This document shows, one piece after another, positions 24,201 through 35,670 of a stretch of DNA of 64,000 bases. The notes below the pieces were generated by a model, which searched no databases, was not told the origin of the DNA, and saw only the letters and a program-made list of their open reading frames with translations. A program made the translations under genes and the position numbers. The number at the start of each line of letters is the position of its first letter. Position 1 is the first letter of the stretch. Source of the stretch: Azolla caroliniana (Eukaryota > Polypodiophyta); the NCBI GenBank assembly GCA_043228905.1, contig JBHGNT010000021.1:7254001-7318000 (forward strand), given 5' to 3'.

Positions 24201-27200
24201 TTAGATATGAAAGACATAAAGCCTCCTTGCATGCCTCAGTGGCAGCAACATACTCTGACTCTGTAGTAGACAATGCAACACACTTCTGTAGCCTGGAGAT
24301 CCAAGAGACCGTTCCTCCTGTGAAAGTAAACACATACCCAGAAGTAGACTTTCTGCAGTCCCCGTGACCAGTATAGTCCACATCCGTAAAACCAACGATA
24401 GATGCCTTCTGCTTTCCGAAGCAAATGCACGAGTCCTTTGTGCCTTTGAGGTATCTCATAATACCTTTCACCACTTCCCAATGCTTTTTGCCGGGATTTG
24501 CCATGTACCTACTAACCACTCCCATTGCAAAAGCAATATCAGGGCGTGCAGCAACCATTGCATACATCAAACTGCCAATAATTGAAGCATATGGAACCTT
24601 AGCCATTTCAGCCTTCTCATCAACAGATGTAGGGTTGTCTTCTGCACTGAGTTTCAAATATGGAGGCAATGGAACCCCAACTGTTTTCCCCCCCTCCTTA
24701 TTGAAACACTGCAAAACCTTAGAGATATACTCCTACTGAGATAGAAAGAGTACCCCTTTCGACCGGTTTCAGAGTATTTGCATGCCAAGGATGTGATTTG
24801 CATCACCAAGATCCTTCATATCAAAGCTGCCATGAAGGCTTTGCTTCAATGAATCCAAGGCATGAATATCCTTGCCAACAATCAACATATCATCAACATA
24901 CAAAACCAAGATAATCAGGCTGTCATCTCCTGCCTTCTTGGTGTACAAGCTTCTACGAAAACCTTGAGACTGCATAAATGTATCAAATTTATGATACCAT
25001 TCTCTTGGTGCTTGTTTCAACCCATACAAACTCCTTTTGAGCTTACAAACTATCTTCTCTTTGCCTTTACCCACAAAACCTTCAGGCTGCTGCATATATA
25101 TGTCTTCATGCAGATCGTCATGTAAAAACACGGTCTTCACATCCATCTGTATGAGCTCCATATCTTCAGCTGCAACTAGGCCCAAAATGATTCTTAGTGT
25201 AGTCATCTTGACTACAGAAGAGAAGATCTCATCAAAATCAACTCCATATTCCTGCTTGTATCCTTTTGCAACCAATCTTGCTTTCTACTCTGGCAAGGAA
25301 TCAGAAATGACCTTCATTTTATAAACCCATTTGCATGGAAGTGTTTTCTGCCCTTTAGGCAACTGCACCAAATCCCAAGTGTCATTTTTCTCAAGAGATT
25401 CCATCTCTGACAACATGGCTTTAAACCATTTTTTATTGTCCTGTCTGTCCATTGCTTCCTTGAAGCAAGACGGTTCGCCACAATCAGTCACCATGACATA
25501 ATCAGCCACATTGTTTGCATCAGGAACAAATCTGTGACGCTGTCTAGTAACTCTAGACGACCTCCTAACCCAATGCTCATTGTTTGGCAGCTGTTGAGCC
25601 TGCAAATCATCATTTTCAACTTGCTGTCCAGGCATTTCAGCCTGCAAATCAGCATTAACAGCTTGCTGTTCAAGCCGTTCCTGCACATTTGGTGGCTCAT
25701 CATTATGGGCAAAGGTTGGCTGGTCATTTCCAGCCTCATTTTCTGCATTTGCAGGTAAGTTTACAGCAGGTGTTTGCTGCTGTACAGCGGGCACATTTTT
25801 CTGTCTAAAAGGTATTTTTTCTCAGAATACAACCCTACGTACTTCCTCGGTCTTTTTGGGTTGTTTATGCATGTGATTTTCCCAGAAGATAACATCATTG
25901 CTGCGTACTATTTGTCTTGGGATCCCACAATCTATACCCCATTTCACCCTCATCACCATATCCTAGGAAAATACATTTGCAGGACTTTGGCTCAAGTTTG
26001 TTGCATTCTTCTTTACGAATTGCACAAAAGCCTCACAGCCAAACACTCTCAAGTGAGCATATGACGGTGGCTTGCCTGACCACGCTTCTTGGGGTATTCC
26101 CCCTCCCAAAGACCTGTTAGGTGACCGATTAATCAAGTGAACAGCTGTCATAACAGCCTCTGCCCAAAAACCATGGGGTAAAGCAGCATGCAACAGCATC
26201 GTACGGACCCTATCTTGAATAGTCTGATTCATACGCTCTGCAACTCCATTTTGCGGTGGATTATAAGGAGCAGTGAGTTCCCTCTTTATCCCTTTGCTGT
26301 CACAAAGTGCTTGAAAGGCCTTGGACACATATTCCCCACCATTGTCAGAGCGAAGACAGTTACGTGTCTTATCAATTTGATTCTCAATTATTGCTAAGAA
26401 TGTTTGAAACTTGTCGAGTACATCATCCTTGCTACGAATAGGGTAAACCAATACTTTCCGTGTAGCATCATCGACACAAGTGACTAAGTATTTCTTTCCC
26501 CCTAATGATAGGCCTGGCATCTAACATACATCTGAATGTACTAACTCAAGCGGGGAAGGCTTCAGCGAAAGAGACTTTTTATGAGATGTTTGTACATGTT
26601 TACCATAAATGCAATGATCACAATGCTCAAAATCAGCATAACGAAGACAAGGCAAGTAACCCAAACGAGAGAGTACTTTCATACCAGTTTCACTCATGTG
26701 TCCCAACCGGCCATGCCACAAAGAAACACTTGGCTACTCGGTTATGGCAACAACATGGTCACTCACACTAGATACATGAAGAGGATACAAAGTATCAGTT
26801 TTACTACCCTTGGCAATAACTCTAGATCGCTTACAAATGTTCCAGTTCCCATCACCAAAGGTGGTGTGAAATCCATCATCATCTAGTTGTCCTGTGCTAA
26901 TCAAGCTCTTCTTGAGCTGAAGTATGCATGCCATACATGCTGAAGTGTGAAAGCAGAACCATGCTGAAACTGTAATTGCACAGTGTCAATACCTGCAATT
27001 TCACATGCATGGTTGTCCCCAACATGGACAACACCATGTCGACCCCTTGTGTAATCTAAAAACCACACACGATGAGGGGTGACATGAAAAGAAGCACCGG
27101 AATCGAGTATCCAAGTGTGCATGTCACCATCCGTATCTGCAAGTAAAGCATGTTCTCTATGGCATGAAGAGACAAAGAGTACATCATTTCCACTATCATT

Positions 27201-30200
27201 GTAATGAGTGACTACATTCACCTCTTCAATTTTAGCATTGCTTTTCCTCGGTTGAATGTCTGTCTTCTCTTCTATGCAATCATCTATCTTCTTGCCCTTT
27301 CCTTTCTCTTTCTTCCATTTGAAACAATCATGTTTAAAGTGACCCTTTTTGCCACAATGATGGCATTCTACATCTTTACCACGTGATTTCTACGGCCATA
27401 ACTATCAAATTTGCCTCTCTGTTGCGACCTACCCCTAGTATGCAACGCACTAGAGGACTTATTGGATGCATTGTTCTGCCTATTCATCTCTTCCATGAGT
27501 AGAGAACTCTCTACACTGGCATAAAGAAGCATCACATTTGAATTGCTCATAGCACTCTTGAAAGTATCCCAACTTTCTGGCAGGGTGCAAAGTAAAAACG
27601 TGGCCTTAAACTCATCATCAATGATGAATTTCAAGGCAACCAACTAGCTGAAAATGGAATTGAACTCTCAAGTGAGTTGACATGGGTGTGCCCTCTATCA
27701 TGCGCAAATCCATAAGTTTCTTAAGCCAATAAACTTTACTAGCTGCCATCTTTTGGGCATACAGTTCCTCTAAATGTGCATACAGAATAGGAAAAATCCA
27801 AACCTTCAATATTAAACAGCAAGGCATCAAAAATTGACAACTCAATAGTCGAGCGTGCAAGCTCGTTCAACTCTTGCCAATCATCTTGGTCTATATCCGT
27901 GTTTTGCAAGAAGAGATTAGGGCTTTGCATTCAAATAATTCTTGAGACTTGGTTGAGCTGCCCAAAGGAAGGAAAGCTATTCCTAACAAATGGGTATATA
28001 AAATCAAGACTGTTGATGACAAACCAAAGTATAAAGCAAGGCTGCTTGCAAAAGGATATGCTCAAGCTAAGGGCATAAATTTCCAAGAAGTGTTTTCTCC
28101 TATGGTAAAATGACCACTTTGCGAGTGTTATTTGCTATAGTGGCTGCACTTGATTTGGAATTAGACCAAATGGATTTACATACAGCTTTTTTGCATGGTG
28201 ACATTGATGAAGAGCTTTACATGAAACAGCCCAAGGACTTTGTTATTCCTGGAAAGGAACATTTGGTATGTAAGCGCAATAGAAGCTTGTATGGGCTGAA
28301 ACAAGCTTCTAGACAATGGTACAAAAAGTTTGATGCTTTTATACTCAAACATGGGTACAAAAAAAGCCATGTTGATCACTATTTGTACACTAAAAGAGAT
28401 GAAAATGGCAGCCCAATCATTCTTGTACTATATGTAGATGATATGCTTATTGCTGCCAAGAAAAGGAGCATTGTTGATGTCATTAAAAAGCAGTTGAAAT
28501 CGCCATTTTCAATGAAAGACCTTGGGGGAACTGAACATGTACTTGGAGTAAGAATTAGGAGACAAAGAGAGCAGCACACATTGTATTTATCTCAGGAAAA
28601 ATACATTGATAAGGTGTTGGACAGATTTCGTATGGCTGATGCAAAGCCTCTTAGAGTGCCATTACAGCCATATGATATAATCTCTAAGACACAAGAAGCA
28701 ATCAATGACATGCAAGTTGTACCTTATGCTTCAGCTTGTGGTTCACTTATGTATGCTATGGTTGTTACTAGACCTGATATTGCCTATGCACTGGGAGTTG
28801 TAAGCCGATTCATGGCTAATCCGGGCAAGGCACATTGGAATGTAGTGAAGTCTATTATGAGGTACTTAAAATGGACTAATAATAAATGCCTCTGTTATGG
28901 AAAAGACCCATTAGAGCTAAAGGGTTTCTGTGACTCTGACATGGCAGGTGATGTGGATACACAGAAATCCACAAGTGTCTATGTATTCACACTTGCAGGT
29001 GGTGCTATATCATGGTGCAGTAGGCTGCAAAAGGTTGTTGCTTTGTCCACTACCGAGGCTGAATATATTTCAGTCATTGAGGCTTCCAAGGAAGCAATAT
29101 GGTTAGCACGTTTTTGCAGTGAGTTTGGTTTGCCTGAAAAGGCACCTATGCTTGGTTGTGATAGCCAGAGTGCCGTCTGTTTGACAAAGAACGCTATGTT
29201 TCATGCACCAACAAAACATATTGATGTACAACATCACTTCATTCGAGAAGTGCTTGAGGATGGCCTTATCACATTGATAAAGGTCCACACATCACAGAAC
29301 CCTACAAATGTACTCACCAAGTGCTTATTCAAAGCACAACATCAGATATGTATACAAATGGTGGGAGTTACATAGCTTAAATGTGTCATTTATGCCTTTA
29401 AGTGGGAGGTTGTTGGGGTAAAGGCCCTAAATGACCCCCTTATAGTGTATACATGTGTATAGGCCTATTTATAAAGGCCAAAAGTCACTTATCACTTTTC
29501 AATGTGAACTTGGCCAACCCTAAATGGGTCATACAAAACATAAGTTAAGAACTTTTGGGTCTTACATCAAAGGTGAGCTCTTGAAACTGCCTCTCTCTCT
29601 CTCTCTATCTTTTCAGCCATTGCTCTACTCCTGAGTGTTCCTCAGCCCTCTTGAGATCATTTCTGACCCTTTCATATTTTTCTTTAGTTATTTCTTTATT
29701 CTCATTAATATTTCGCATGAACAGTTTTACATGTTTTCCGGGTCTCATAAGTTGTTTGGTCTTTCAAAGATGCTAATTTGTAGTTCTTCTTCTATCTATG
29801 GCCTAATCAAAAAAATCCAGCCAATACAAAGTAATGCCATCCAGCAAACCAACAGAAAGTAATGAATGTAGTAATTTCTTTTATCTATAGAAATGAAAAG
29901 GGAGACGAGAGATTCGAAATTCTTGGAGTGATCGAAAGGTCTATATCCTTCAAATATGGGAAGGTGTTGGATGATATAGACCTAATGAAATCGTATTTAC
30001 ATGCGCATACTTCTGGAATTATGCTTAAAATCTCCTTGCCGGTGTGAAGGCAATATGATGTCAATGCAGATTTGCTCAATTTTTGGTAAATACACCCAAT
30101 CATGCATATAAATCAACCTAACCTTTTACATGGTTTAACCTATAAAAAGACTCCAAATTGCAACTTGTACTATACCCATCCAAAATGACTACAATATCAG

Positions 30201-32902
30201 GCCATTGTGTCAATATTGTTAAACATCATAACTATCACTATAATGCCAATTATCACAATATTCTAATATCAAGATATTCTAAGAAGTTGGCTTCAAGATC
30301 CAGCTTTAGAGAGGATATCATGTACTTAGAGAGTCCTAATACTTCCACATTCATTGCATGACCTCTTCATGCAACCTAAATGATTAGCATTATTTCTTTG
30401 TTTCTACGTAAGTAACCTATTTTCAAGTGAAACCAATTATCAACCCTCTAAATAATAGAATCAAGGTCTCACGGGACCATCATTTAAGTTAAAATAGTTG
30501 CATTCAGTGAGCCACAAGATCCTCAAAACTAGCAAACCATCAAGTTAGTGCCTGACATTGTTCTATTGCTCAAGCTAAAGAAAGAAAAGAAAAGAAAAGA
30601 TCCATAACTGATGGCTGACCTTTCCAGGATTATTTTTCACAAGTGCAGCTCCAACTGCCCCACCAAGTGACCTTCCGAATACAACCAACTTGGTAGTATC
30701 AATGTCAGTTCTTTGCAGTAGGTGGTCCAATGCAGCCTAGTTAAAGTAAACAATTTAAAATAAACAAAAGCCTAAAAAACGAGTTTCAAATGTCTTCCAA
30801 GTTTTATAACCTCTTACTTGTGCATCTTTTATCAAACCATGTTGAGATGGATAACCATCACTTGCACCATACCTGTACCAGGACAGCAATGTTACAGTTG
30901 AATCGATAATAACTTAAAAATAGATGATAATTAAATATGTAAGGTAATGCCCCATGTACCCTCTATAAGAAAGCATGAAGACGTTACACTGCAGGTTTTG
31001 CATCAAATAAGCAATAAACTCAAGCCTATGAGCAATATCTGGATTTTGTTTTATATGAGAGAACAGTATGCACATTTCATATGAATCATGGATCATAAAA
31101 CTGTTTGCGTCTACTCAATACTCTATAAATGCTTAGAGATTGCTATAAATGGTAGGATACTTCCAGCATTTTCCTGGAAAAAAAGGACAGTTGGACCTGC
31201 ACAGAATATCAAATTAATAGCATTAGGAGAATAGAAAAAAATTGTGATTTTGTAGTAATGAGGAGCATCAATATACATAGCACAATCCTAAATATTGTGT
31301 ATAAAGATGATCCACACAAGTCTGGAAATGGTGGATTCCTGTAGAATCCCAGGAAAGTGTAATTGAACAGCCACATACTTGTCAGTTCAGTTATGACGAC
31401 TTACTCACAGGGGGTTCTAATGCATAGACATTCGTTACCACATCGTGGGATATTTCCATAGGAGTTTGCCAACCCATTTTTCATAACAACATTCTATCTA
31501 TTCTTCCTTTGTCACATTCCATTATAGAATATTTCCATAAGATTTCAAAATCCTGGGAAATCCATAGGATAGAACTGACCATAATGCTGAAGGCATTCAG
31601 CAATCAGTAAAATACATGCATATTCAGAGGTTCCAAATTTGCCAGATCACCAATCAGAAAACAAGAGATGCATCCCACGATGACTGTGGCCTTTCTGTTA
31701 GTTTGGATACAGAGCATAAGCTCCTCTATAACTGCTCCTGGCCAACCTTTGTATAAACATGAAGATTAACAAATTGAGCAAATGATTTTACTTCATGCTA
31801 AGAATCAATGACTATGAAAGGATGATGTGGGTATCATTGCTGAATGAGAAAGTTCAGGCTCTGGCTAGTTCAGAAAGTACAAACAAATGGTGGGAAAAGT
31901 TCATAAAGTTTAGATACTCCAGAAAAGACCATGCCGATATTCCAAGGAAAGATTTTGCTGCAAGTCTCCATAGGTATGAAACTTTCTTTCACTCATTTTT
32001 TATCCTTTGGGGGTGTTCAGCTTGTGCATGTGGCAGATGCAGCTAGGAAAAGATTGATGCTGAGTGTGCACTCTGGGACTTATGTTCACTAGATTCAGCA
32101 TGGAGTGTAAATCCTACTGACTTTAAAGTCGACATGTGAAGAGGAAGACCAAGAATATGGCCTGGTCATTCACCATGAAAACGAAAACCCTCATTTCTAT
32201 CACCTCATAATAAGTAGCCTTCAGTACATATGTGAGGTGTGGATAAGATGTAATGAATGAAAGTAGAGGAAAATAGCAAATGGTTGTCCTTGCTTCCCGA
32301 GTCTTCCATGCTCAGGTATGAGCCTGCACTGCTTCTGTAGCTTAGAGATGATTCTTACTTCCACCCTTTCAGTGTGAATACAAGTCTGGTGTGAAACATC
32401 GTGTGTGCCTATCACATTGGCATCATCTCACTTAAAGATGGTAATTTGAAAACCCTAAAAATATATGAGGGGAGTCGGTCCTCCCTGTGAGTACTAGTGG
32501 GTGTACGTGTATGTACATCTACAAGTGCCTATACAGAATTACTGGTTATGAGAGCAGGCCTTAAGTTTTAACATAAATTAAAACTAATCATATAACTGAG
32601 AAAATAAAGAAATAATAATAATTTAAGTTTTTACCAAATCGAAAGACAGAATGGAGATCCAGACCTGTGCAATTAGGGTTAAGCTTGACGAACCAGCAAT
32701 GCAAGCGAACGCGGTCAGAAGCCGTGAGCCATACGTCTTCATAGATTAGTCGGAGTCGATCGGGGGTGATTGTGTAGCTTCTGCTGAGGCCAGGAACGAC
32801 AGGAACATACACAAGTTTCTCTTGAAATGCGACCAAGAGAAGGAGGCATGTGCAGGTGAGGCCCCCTATCCCGTAAAGGACAACTTCATAGAAGCTAACC
32901 AT
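17538..32902 (-). CDS. WAV2: WAV2/BEM46-like alpha/beta-hydrolase, 323 residues
   Basis: Seven exons on the minus strand: 32902-32635, 31196-31161, 31038-30960, 30872-30818, 30736-30620, 18051-17887 and 17789-17538. All borders are GT-AG and all phases match, giving 324 codons with stop. Residues 1-30 contain a hydrophobic membrane anchor followed by '[16 protein letters not shown]'. The nucleophile elbow is GRSLGG (Ser about 169), the acid is in SGSQDE (Asp about 253) and the base in GMHMDTW (His about 284), so the triad is complete. '[19 protein letters not shown]' and '[15 protein letters not shown]' are hallmarks of the plant WAVY GROWTH 2 / yeast BEM46 / animal ABHD13 family. The Arabidopsis protein acts at the plasma membrane and endomembranes in root bending; the chemical substrate is unknown. 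Intron 5 is 12.6 kb and full of retrotransposons, yet all exons are intact, so the gene is probably functional. Confidence 0.93.
18080..18290 (+). repeat. Dispersed CT-rich repeat plus (TC)n array
   Basis: Carries the block 'aagacaacacttaagatg ... AGGCCATTTTGGCCTC ... gacgttaatat' shared with 660-795 (minus) and 18390-18485, followed by a (TC)n microsatellite of about 50 bases at 18219-18270. Confidence 0.75.
18388..19246 (+). mobile_element. LINE ORF1-like segment, sense copy
   Basis: Starts with the CT/AGGCCATTTTAGCC block and enters a frame at about 18589 ([17 protein letters not shown]...), a Lys/Glu-rich coiled coil ending in '[17 protein letters not shown]'. After a frameshift it continues near 18850 as '[20 protein letters not shown]' and near 18990 as '[19 protein letters not shown]', then '[18 protein letters not shown]'. 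A coiled coil followed by a single-strand nucleic-acid-binding domain ending in 'EDLT...R' is the layout of LINE ORF1/gag-like proteins. No endonuclease or reverse transcriptase follows; the copy ends near 'gttggtggtgttgatttt'. The family name is inferred. An inverted copy lies at 20982-22020. Confidence 0.6.
19260..20980 (-). mobile_element. Copia fragment: primer site, gag and protease
   Basis: On the minus strand: a primer-binding site TGATATCAGAGC at 20859-20848, just inside an LTR-like end (TGTAAGGGTTAGG reading plus from 20862); gag pieces in broken frames (20668-20447, 20284-19937) with the CCHC knuckle [13 protein letters not shown] (last ligand replaced, DRTN instead of C); the protease DSG in '[12 protein letters not shown]' near 19780; and a GAG-pre-integrase block '[14 protein letters not shown]' near 19390. 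It stops there: integrase, reverse transcriptase and RNase H are missing. It is a truncated, frameshifted relic bounded on both sides by the LINE-like copies. Confidence 0.8.
20982..22020 (-). mobile_element. LINE ORF1-like segment, antisense copy
   Basis: Reverse-complement partner of 18388-19246. On the minus strand it begins near 22020 with a (CT/GA)n run and 'gatgttaatct', then reads a coiled-coil-like region (21974-21645, '[19 protein letters not shown]'), the 'CKP...VDVVK' area in broken frame, and the C-terminal part 21325-21104 ('[18 protein letters not shown]', '[18 protein letters not shown]', '[17 protein letters not shown]'). Both copies stop at the same place, 'gttggtgg(c/t)gttgatttta', next to the Copia fragment. 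The 5' part is longer than in the sense copy. Confidence 0.6.
22020..22395. repeat. GC-rich CGGCC tandem repeats
   Basis: Irregular tandem units of roughly 30-45 bp built on 'tcggcttctcggccgtggttgggccga'-like phrases. The GC content contrasts sharply with the AT-rich surroundings. The open frames here (for example repeats of [10 protein letters not shown] on the minus strand) are products of the repeat and are not taken as genes. It abuts the 5' end of the antisense LINE-like copy and may be part of its leader. Confidence 0.75.
22396..22912. other. Intronic filler with AACCGTT-rich segment
   Basis: No coding exon. Positions 22810-22905 contain repeated AACCGTT/GAACCG words, similar to 8274-8330, which suggests a shared short repeat family. 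Confidence 0.45.
22913..23655 (+). mobile_element. Copia fragment, sense: integrase end and start of reverse transcriptase
   Basis: Begins inside the C-terminal part of integrase ('[18 protein letters not shown]', '[13 protein letters not shown]'), then a linker with frameshifts, then the start of the Copia RVT_2 reverse transcriptase: '[22 protein letters not shown]', '[11 protein letters not shown]', '[10 protein letters not shown]'. It breaks off at 'atgaccactttgcgagtg', where the antisense element's LTR begins. About 27 bases present in the second copy at 28.06 kb are missing here. A relic. Confidence 0.85.
23656..23854 (-). repeat. 3' LTR (about 200 bp) of the antisense Copia
   Basis: On the minus strand a purine tract AGGTGGAAGG is followed by TGTTAGGAAAAAAGGGCC, the usual junction of polypurine tract and LTR start. 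The LTR runs to about 23656, where the interrupted sense Copia resumes. No matching 5' LTR exists at the other end, so the right boundary is by exclusion. Confidence 0.6.
23656..27902 (-). mobile_element. Copia element, antisense, nearly all domains but no 5' LTR
   Basis: From right to left on the minus strand: gag (27902-27370, broken frames, '[15 protein letters not shown]'), CCHC knuckle [14 protein letters not shown] near 27360-27318, protease '[13 protein letters not shown]' near 27110, GAG-pre-integrase '[15 protein letters not shown]' near 26720, integrase 26520-25963 (DDAT..., [18 protein letters not shown], i.e. the D-D-E residues), reverse transcriptase 25400-24770 with YVDDML near 24900, and RNase H 24714-23980 ('[18 protein letters not shown]'). 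Several stops and frameshifts separate the frames, so the element is dead as it stands. A 3' LTR follows at 23854-23656. The 5' LTR, primer site and first part of gag are absent; the right end joins directly to a second sense Copia piece. Confidence 0.88.
27903..29410 (+). mobile_element. Copia fragment, sense: reverse transcriptase and RNase H
   Basis: Starts at 'tttgcaagaagagatta' and repeats the last 200 bases of the 22913-23655 piece before going on. A one-base deletion near 28107 ('ggtaaaatgacc' against 'ggtaaaaatgacc') shifts the frame; from 28110 to 29375 a 421-codon frame is open. It contains '[18 protein letters not shown]', YGLKQA, the catalytic YVDDML near 28430, '[19 protein letters not shown]', and RNase H with '[11 protein letters not shown]' and '[16 protein letters not shown]'. 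The purine tract AAGTGGGAGGT and the 3' LTR follow. This is the best preserved Copia frame in the intron. Confidence 0.9.
29411..29760 (+). repeat. 3' LTR of the sense Copia (right end approximate)
   Basis: TGTTGGGGTAAAGGCCC follows directly after the polypurine tract AAGTGGGAGG at 29399-29410, the standard start of a Copia 3' LTR. A TATA-like 'ctatttataaagg' lies near 29464. I could not locate the terminal CA or a target duplication, so the right edge is only a guess. Confidence 0.55.
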
Positions 32903-34194
32903 CTGAAGAGGAAGAAGGAGACAGAGAAGCTTCGGCTATGGCGTGTAGAAACAGAGAGAGCTCTGGCTTCTTCTGCGTATTATTCCAGTTTTTGTAAATT
33001 CAGTAAAAATGCCCCTCCAGTCTTCTCTGCTTTTGTTAATTCGGGAAATGCCATTATTCATGCTTCAATCCTCATTTTCATCGATATATGTACATGCATA
33101 CATACATAACATAATCATACATGCATCTATCCACGCGGTCTAATTGCTACCAAATATTAAAGAGGGAAAGCGAGGGAATTGTGGGCACGGACAGTGCTTG
33201 TCGCTTCATCATTTCTGAAATTAGAGATTGAGATGTTTGGACAAATTTTCAAATCAGAGATTTTCTGACATTCTGTTCTGCTTTGCCACCTGCATTACAA
33301 TTAGTAACACACCGGAAATCATTCATGTACTATGTATTTTATTGCGGCCTATTCTTTTTTTCTTTTTGTAAATGCGTGTTTTCCGAATCTGGATTTTGTG
33401 TTTTTGGAATGGTGAAATGGGTTAGGGTTTGACATTAAAATGTTGAAATGGATAGTTAACTTTATTAAACATGTTTAAATCTGAAAATGAATTGTTAAGA
33501 TGGGTTTAAGGTTTTTGGAATCAAAAGATGGGATGATAAAGTTAAAATCAATCAGGGTCATGTAAAGATTTGTATATGTCTTAGGGTTTTGTGTTATCAT
33601 GATATGTAGTTTCTTAATAATGGTAATATGGACTGTTAAAATGGATTTAGGGTTTACATATTTATTTATTTATTTAAAACAAAACATCCTTCCATTAGTT
33701 TTAAAAAATGGTTGCGTTATATATTGCTTGTTAAAGATGGTTGTGAAGTCCAAACACTTTGAAATGGAAGAAGTCGACTAGGATGATGCATATTACTCTG
33801 AAGGGAGTTATGTCACTTCCTCGTACTTTCTTTTGTATAACAATTTTGCATGTGTGCTAACCCTTGTTTTGATTCTACTGGGTTTTTGTTAGAAGGGGTC
33901 ATAGAAAGGACACAACTTCAAAGATGGAGGCTCAAAATAGCATGGACACTGCCATGTTGGACCCCATGACAATTTTCTGATTTCATAGCCATGCCAATTT
34001 TTGTATATGGCACAGATTGTAGTTGCTTTGCTATTTCTATAAATCAACCAATTTATAGAGACCACATTTTGTATATGCCTTGGATTGTATATGAAGGCCT
34101 CTTGTTAGCATAGAACAACAAATGCATCTTATATTTTTTAGACAATATCAACAGTGACATTTTTCTACAAGTCACCGTGTTGGTGATTTTGACT

Positions 34195-34735
34195 TTATAA
34201 AGAGTGTTACGCAATATGAAAAGCCACGGATTTACTTCTTATCATGATAATTCATCTATACGGTTAAGTATTTCTCCTATAATCCATCCCATTTGTTGAT
34301 TGACCTTATAAAGAATGTTACACAATATGTGCAAAAAGCCATGGATTTACTTCTTATCATGATAATTCATCCCATTTGTTAATTGACCTTATAAAGAATG
34401 TTACACAATATGTGCAAAAAGCCAAGGATTTACTTATTGTCATGATAAATCATCTATATTGTTAAGCATTTATTTTGATCGTGATAATTCATCCCATTTC
34501 TTGAGTGATGTGTGTAAAGAATGTTACACAATACGTGTAAAAAGTCAAGGATTTACTTCTTATCATGATAATTCAGCTATATTGTTAAGCATTTCTTCTT
34601 ATCGCGCTAATTCATCCAATTTGTTGAGTGACCATATAAAGAATGTTACACAGTATGTGCAAAAAGTCAAGGATTTATTTCTTATCATGATAATTCATAT
34701 ATAGTGTCAAGCGCAGAGCAAACTCATCTATATGT
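34195..34735. repeat. Tandem repeat, five units of about 85-125 bp
   Basis: Each unit contains 'tataaagaatgttacacaat', 'caaggatttacttcttatc', 'atgataattcatc' and 'catttgttgagtga'. Units begin near 34195, 34305, 34389, 34513 and 34635; a decayed sixth lies near 34955-35005. Length differs because a 'tatattgttaagcattt' insert is present in some units. Open frames over it are repeat artefacts. Confidence 0.85.
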
Positions 34736-35329
34736 ATTAAGTGTTGAGCTTATATATATATATATAATACCTACAAAGCCCAATGATAGAACAAACTTAT
34801 GAAATAGTTAAAGTACAACTTTAGTATAATAAATTTCATAATCAAGATGGAATTAGGAAATTCTACAAAGTGTCATTAGATTGAGAAACTCATTGCAATA
34901 TTACTCCTTAACCATGGAATGCATAATTGATTTACAATCAATATGGGGTCACATTTGTTGATTCACTTTGTAAAGCTTGTTACACAACATGTATTAAGTG
35001 TTGTAGTTAGATATTGGAGATTTTGTGATTTGAAGATTTTGCGATCAACATCCAGATTTCCGGAAACCTAGGGGATGCGGGCTGCAAGCCTCTTTCAAAA
35101 CGGATCTTGACGATTTTGCCTCTCGTGCATACACTTACACACGAGCATACATACATACAACATTTATATTTGCTACCAAATAATAAAGAGGTCTAGTGAG
35201 GAAATCGCAATCACCAACGGTGCAAGGCATGTTTTGAAAGGTGTGTGTGATGTGCACCATCAAATCTCTCTATCCACAATAAGTGCGCGCTTGAAAACCA
35301 ACCCGGCTCTGACCAACCTCTGTCACGTC

Positions 35330-35670
35330 TAACCTTGGTAGTGAGATTTTCGAACTCCGACATTGTAATTTCTAACCTGGGCACATCTTGCCATGACATC
35401 ACCTAACCTAGACTATGTCAACCTAACTCGGGCATTGTAATTCTCTATTCTAACCTGGACTATGTCAATCTAACCAGGGAAAATCACGCCACATAACGCG
35501 GCAAGGATAATTCCCTGAGCCTAACCCGGACCATGTCAACCTAACCTAGGTATGCATTGTGATTTACCAAACCTAACCCGAATCTCGTAATTTTATAACT
35601 TTACCCCCGGTCCTTTGAACCTAACCCAACCCTTCCTACCGAACCTGGGGTTCAAACCTAAACCTAACCT
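35330..35670. repeat. Degenerate CTAACC-rich repeat
   Basis: The words CCTAACC and 'ctatgtcaacctaac' recur: 'cctagactatgtcaacctaa' near 35405, 'cctggactatgtcaatctaa' near 35452 and 'cccggaccatgtcaacctaa' near 35525, with extra CCTAACC copies up to 35670. It looks like a worn short-period array. It is not the plant telomere repeat CCCTAAA. Confidence 0.6.

Larger units (their letters stand above)
18052..30619 (-). other. Giant intron 5 of the WAV2-like gene
   Basis: Between the exon ending ...NNPGK (30620) and the exon starting VAALILEN (18051), 12,568 bp, donor GTCAGC and acceptor ATAG. It carries, from left to right in window coordinates, dispersed CT repeats, two inverted LINE ORF1-like copies around a Copia fragment, GC-rich tandem repeats, and three more Copia segments in mixed orientation. 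Everything listed between these coordinates is intronic. Confidence 0.9.
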
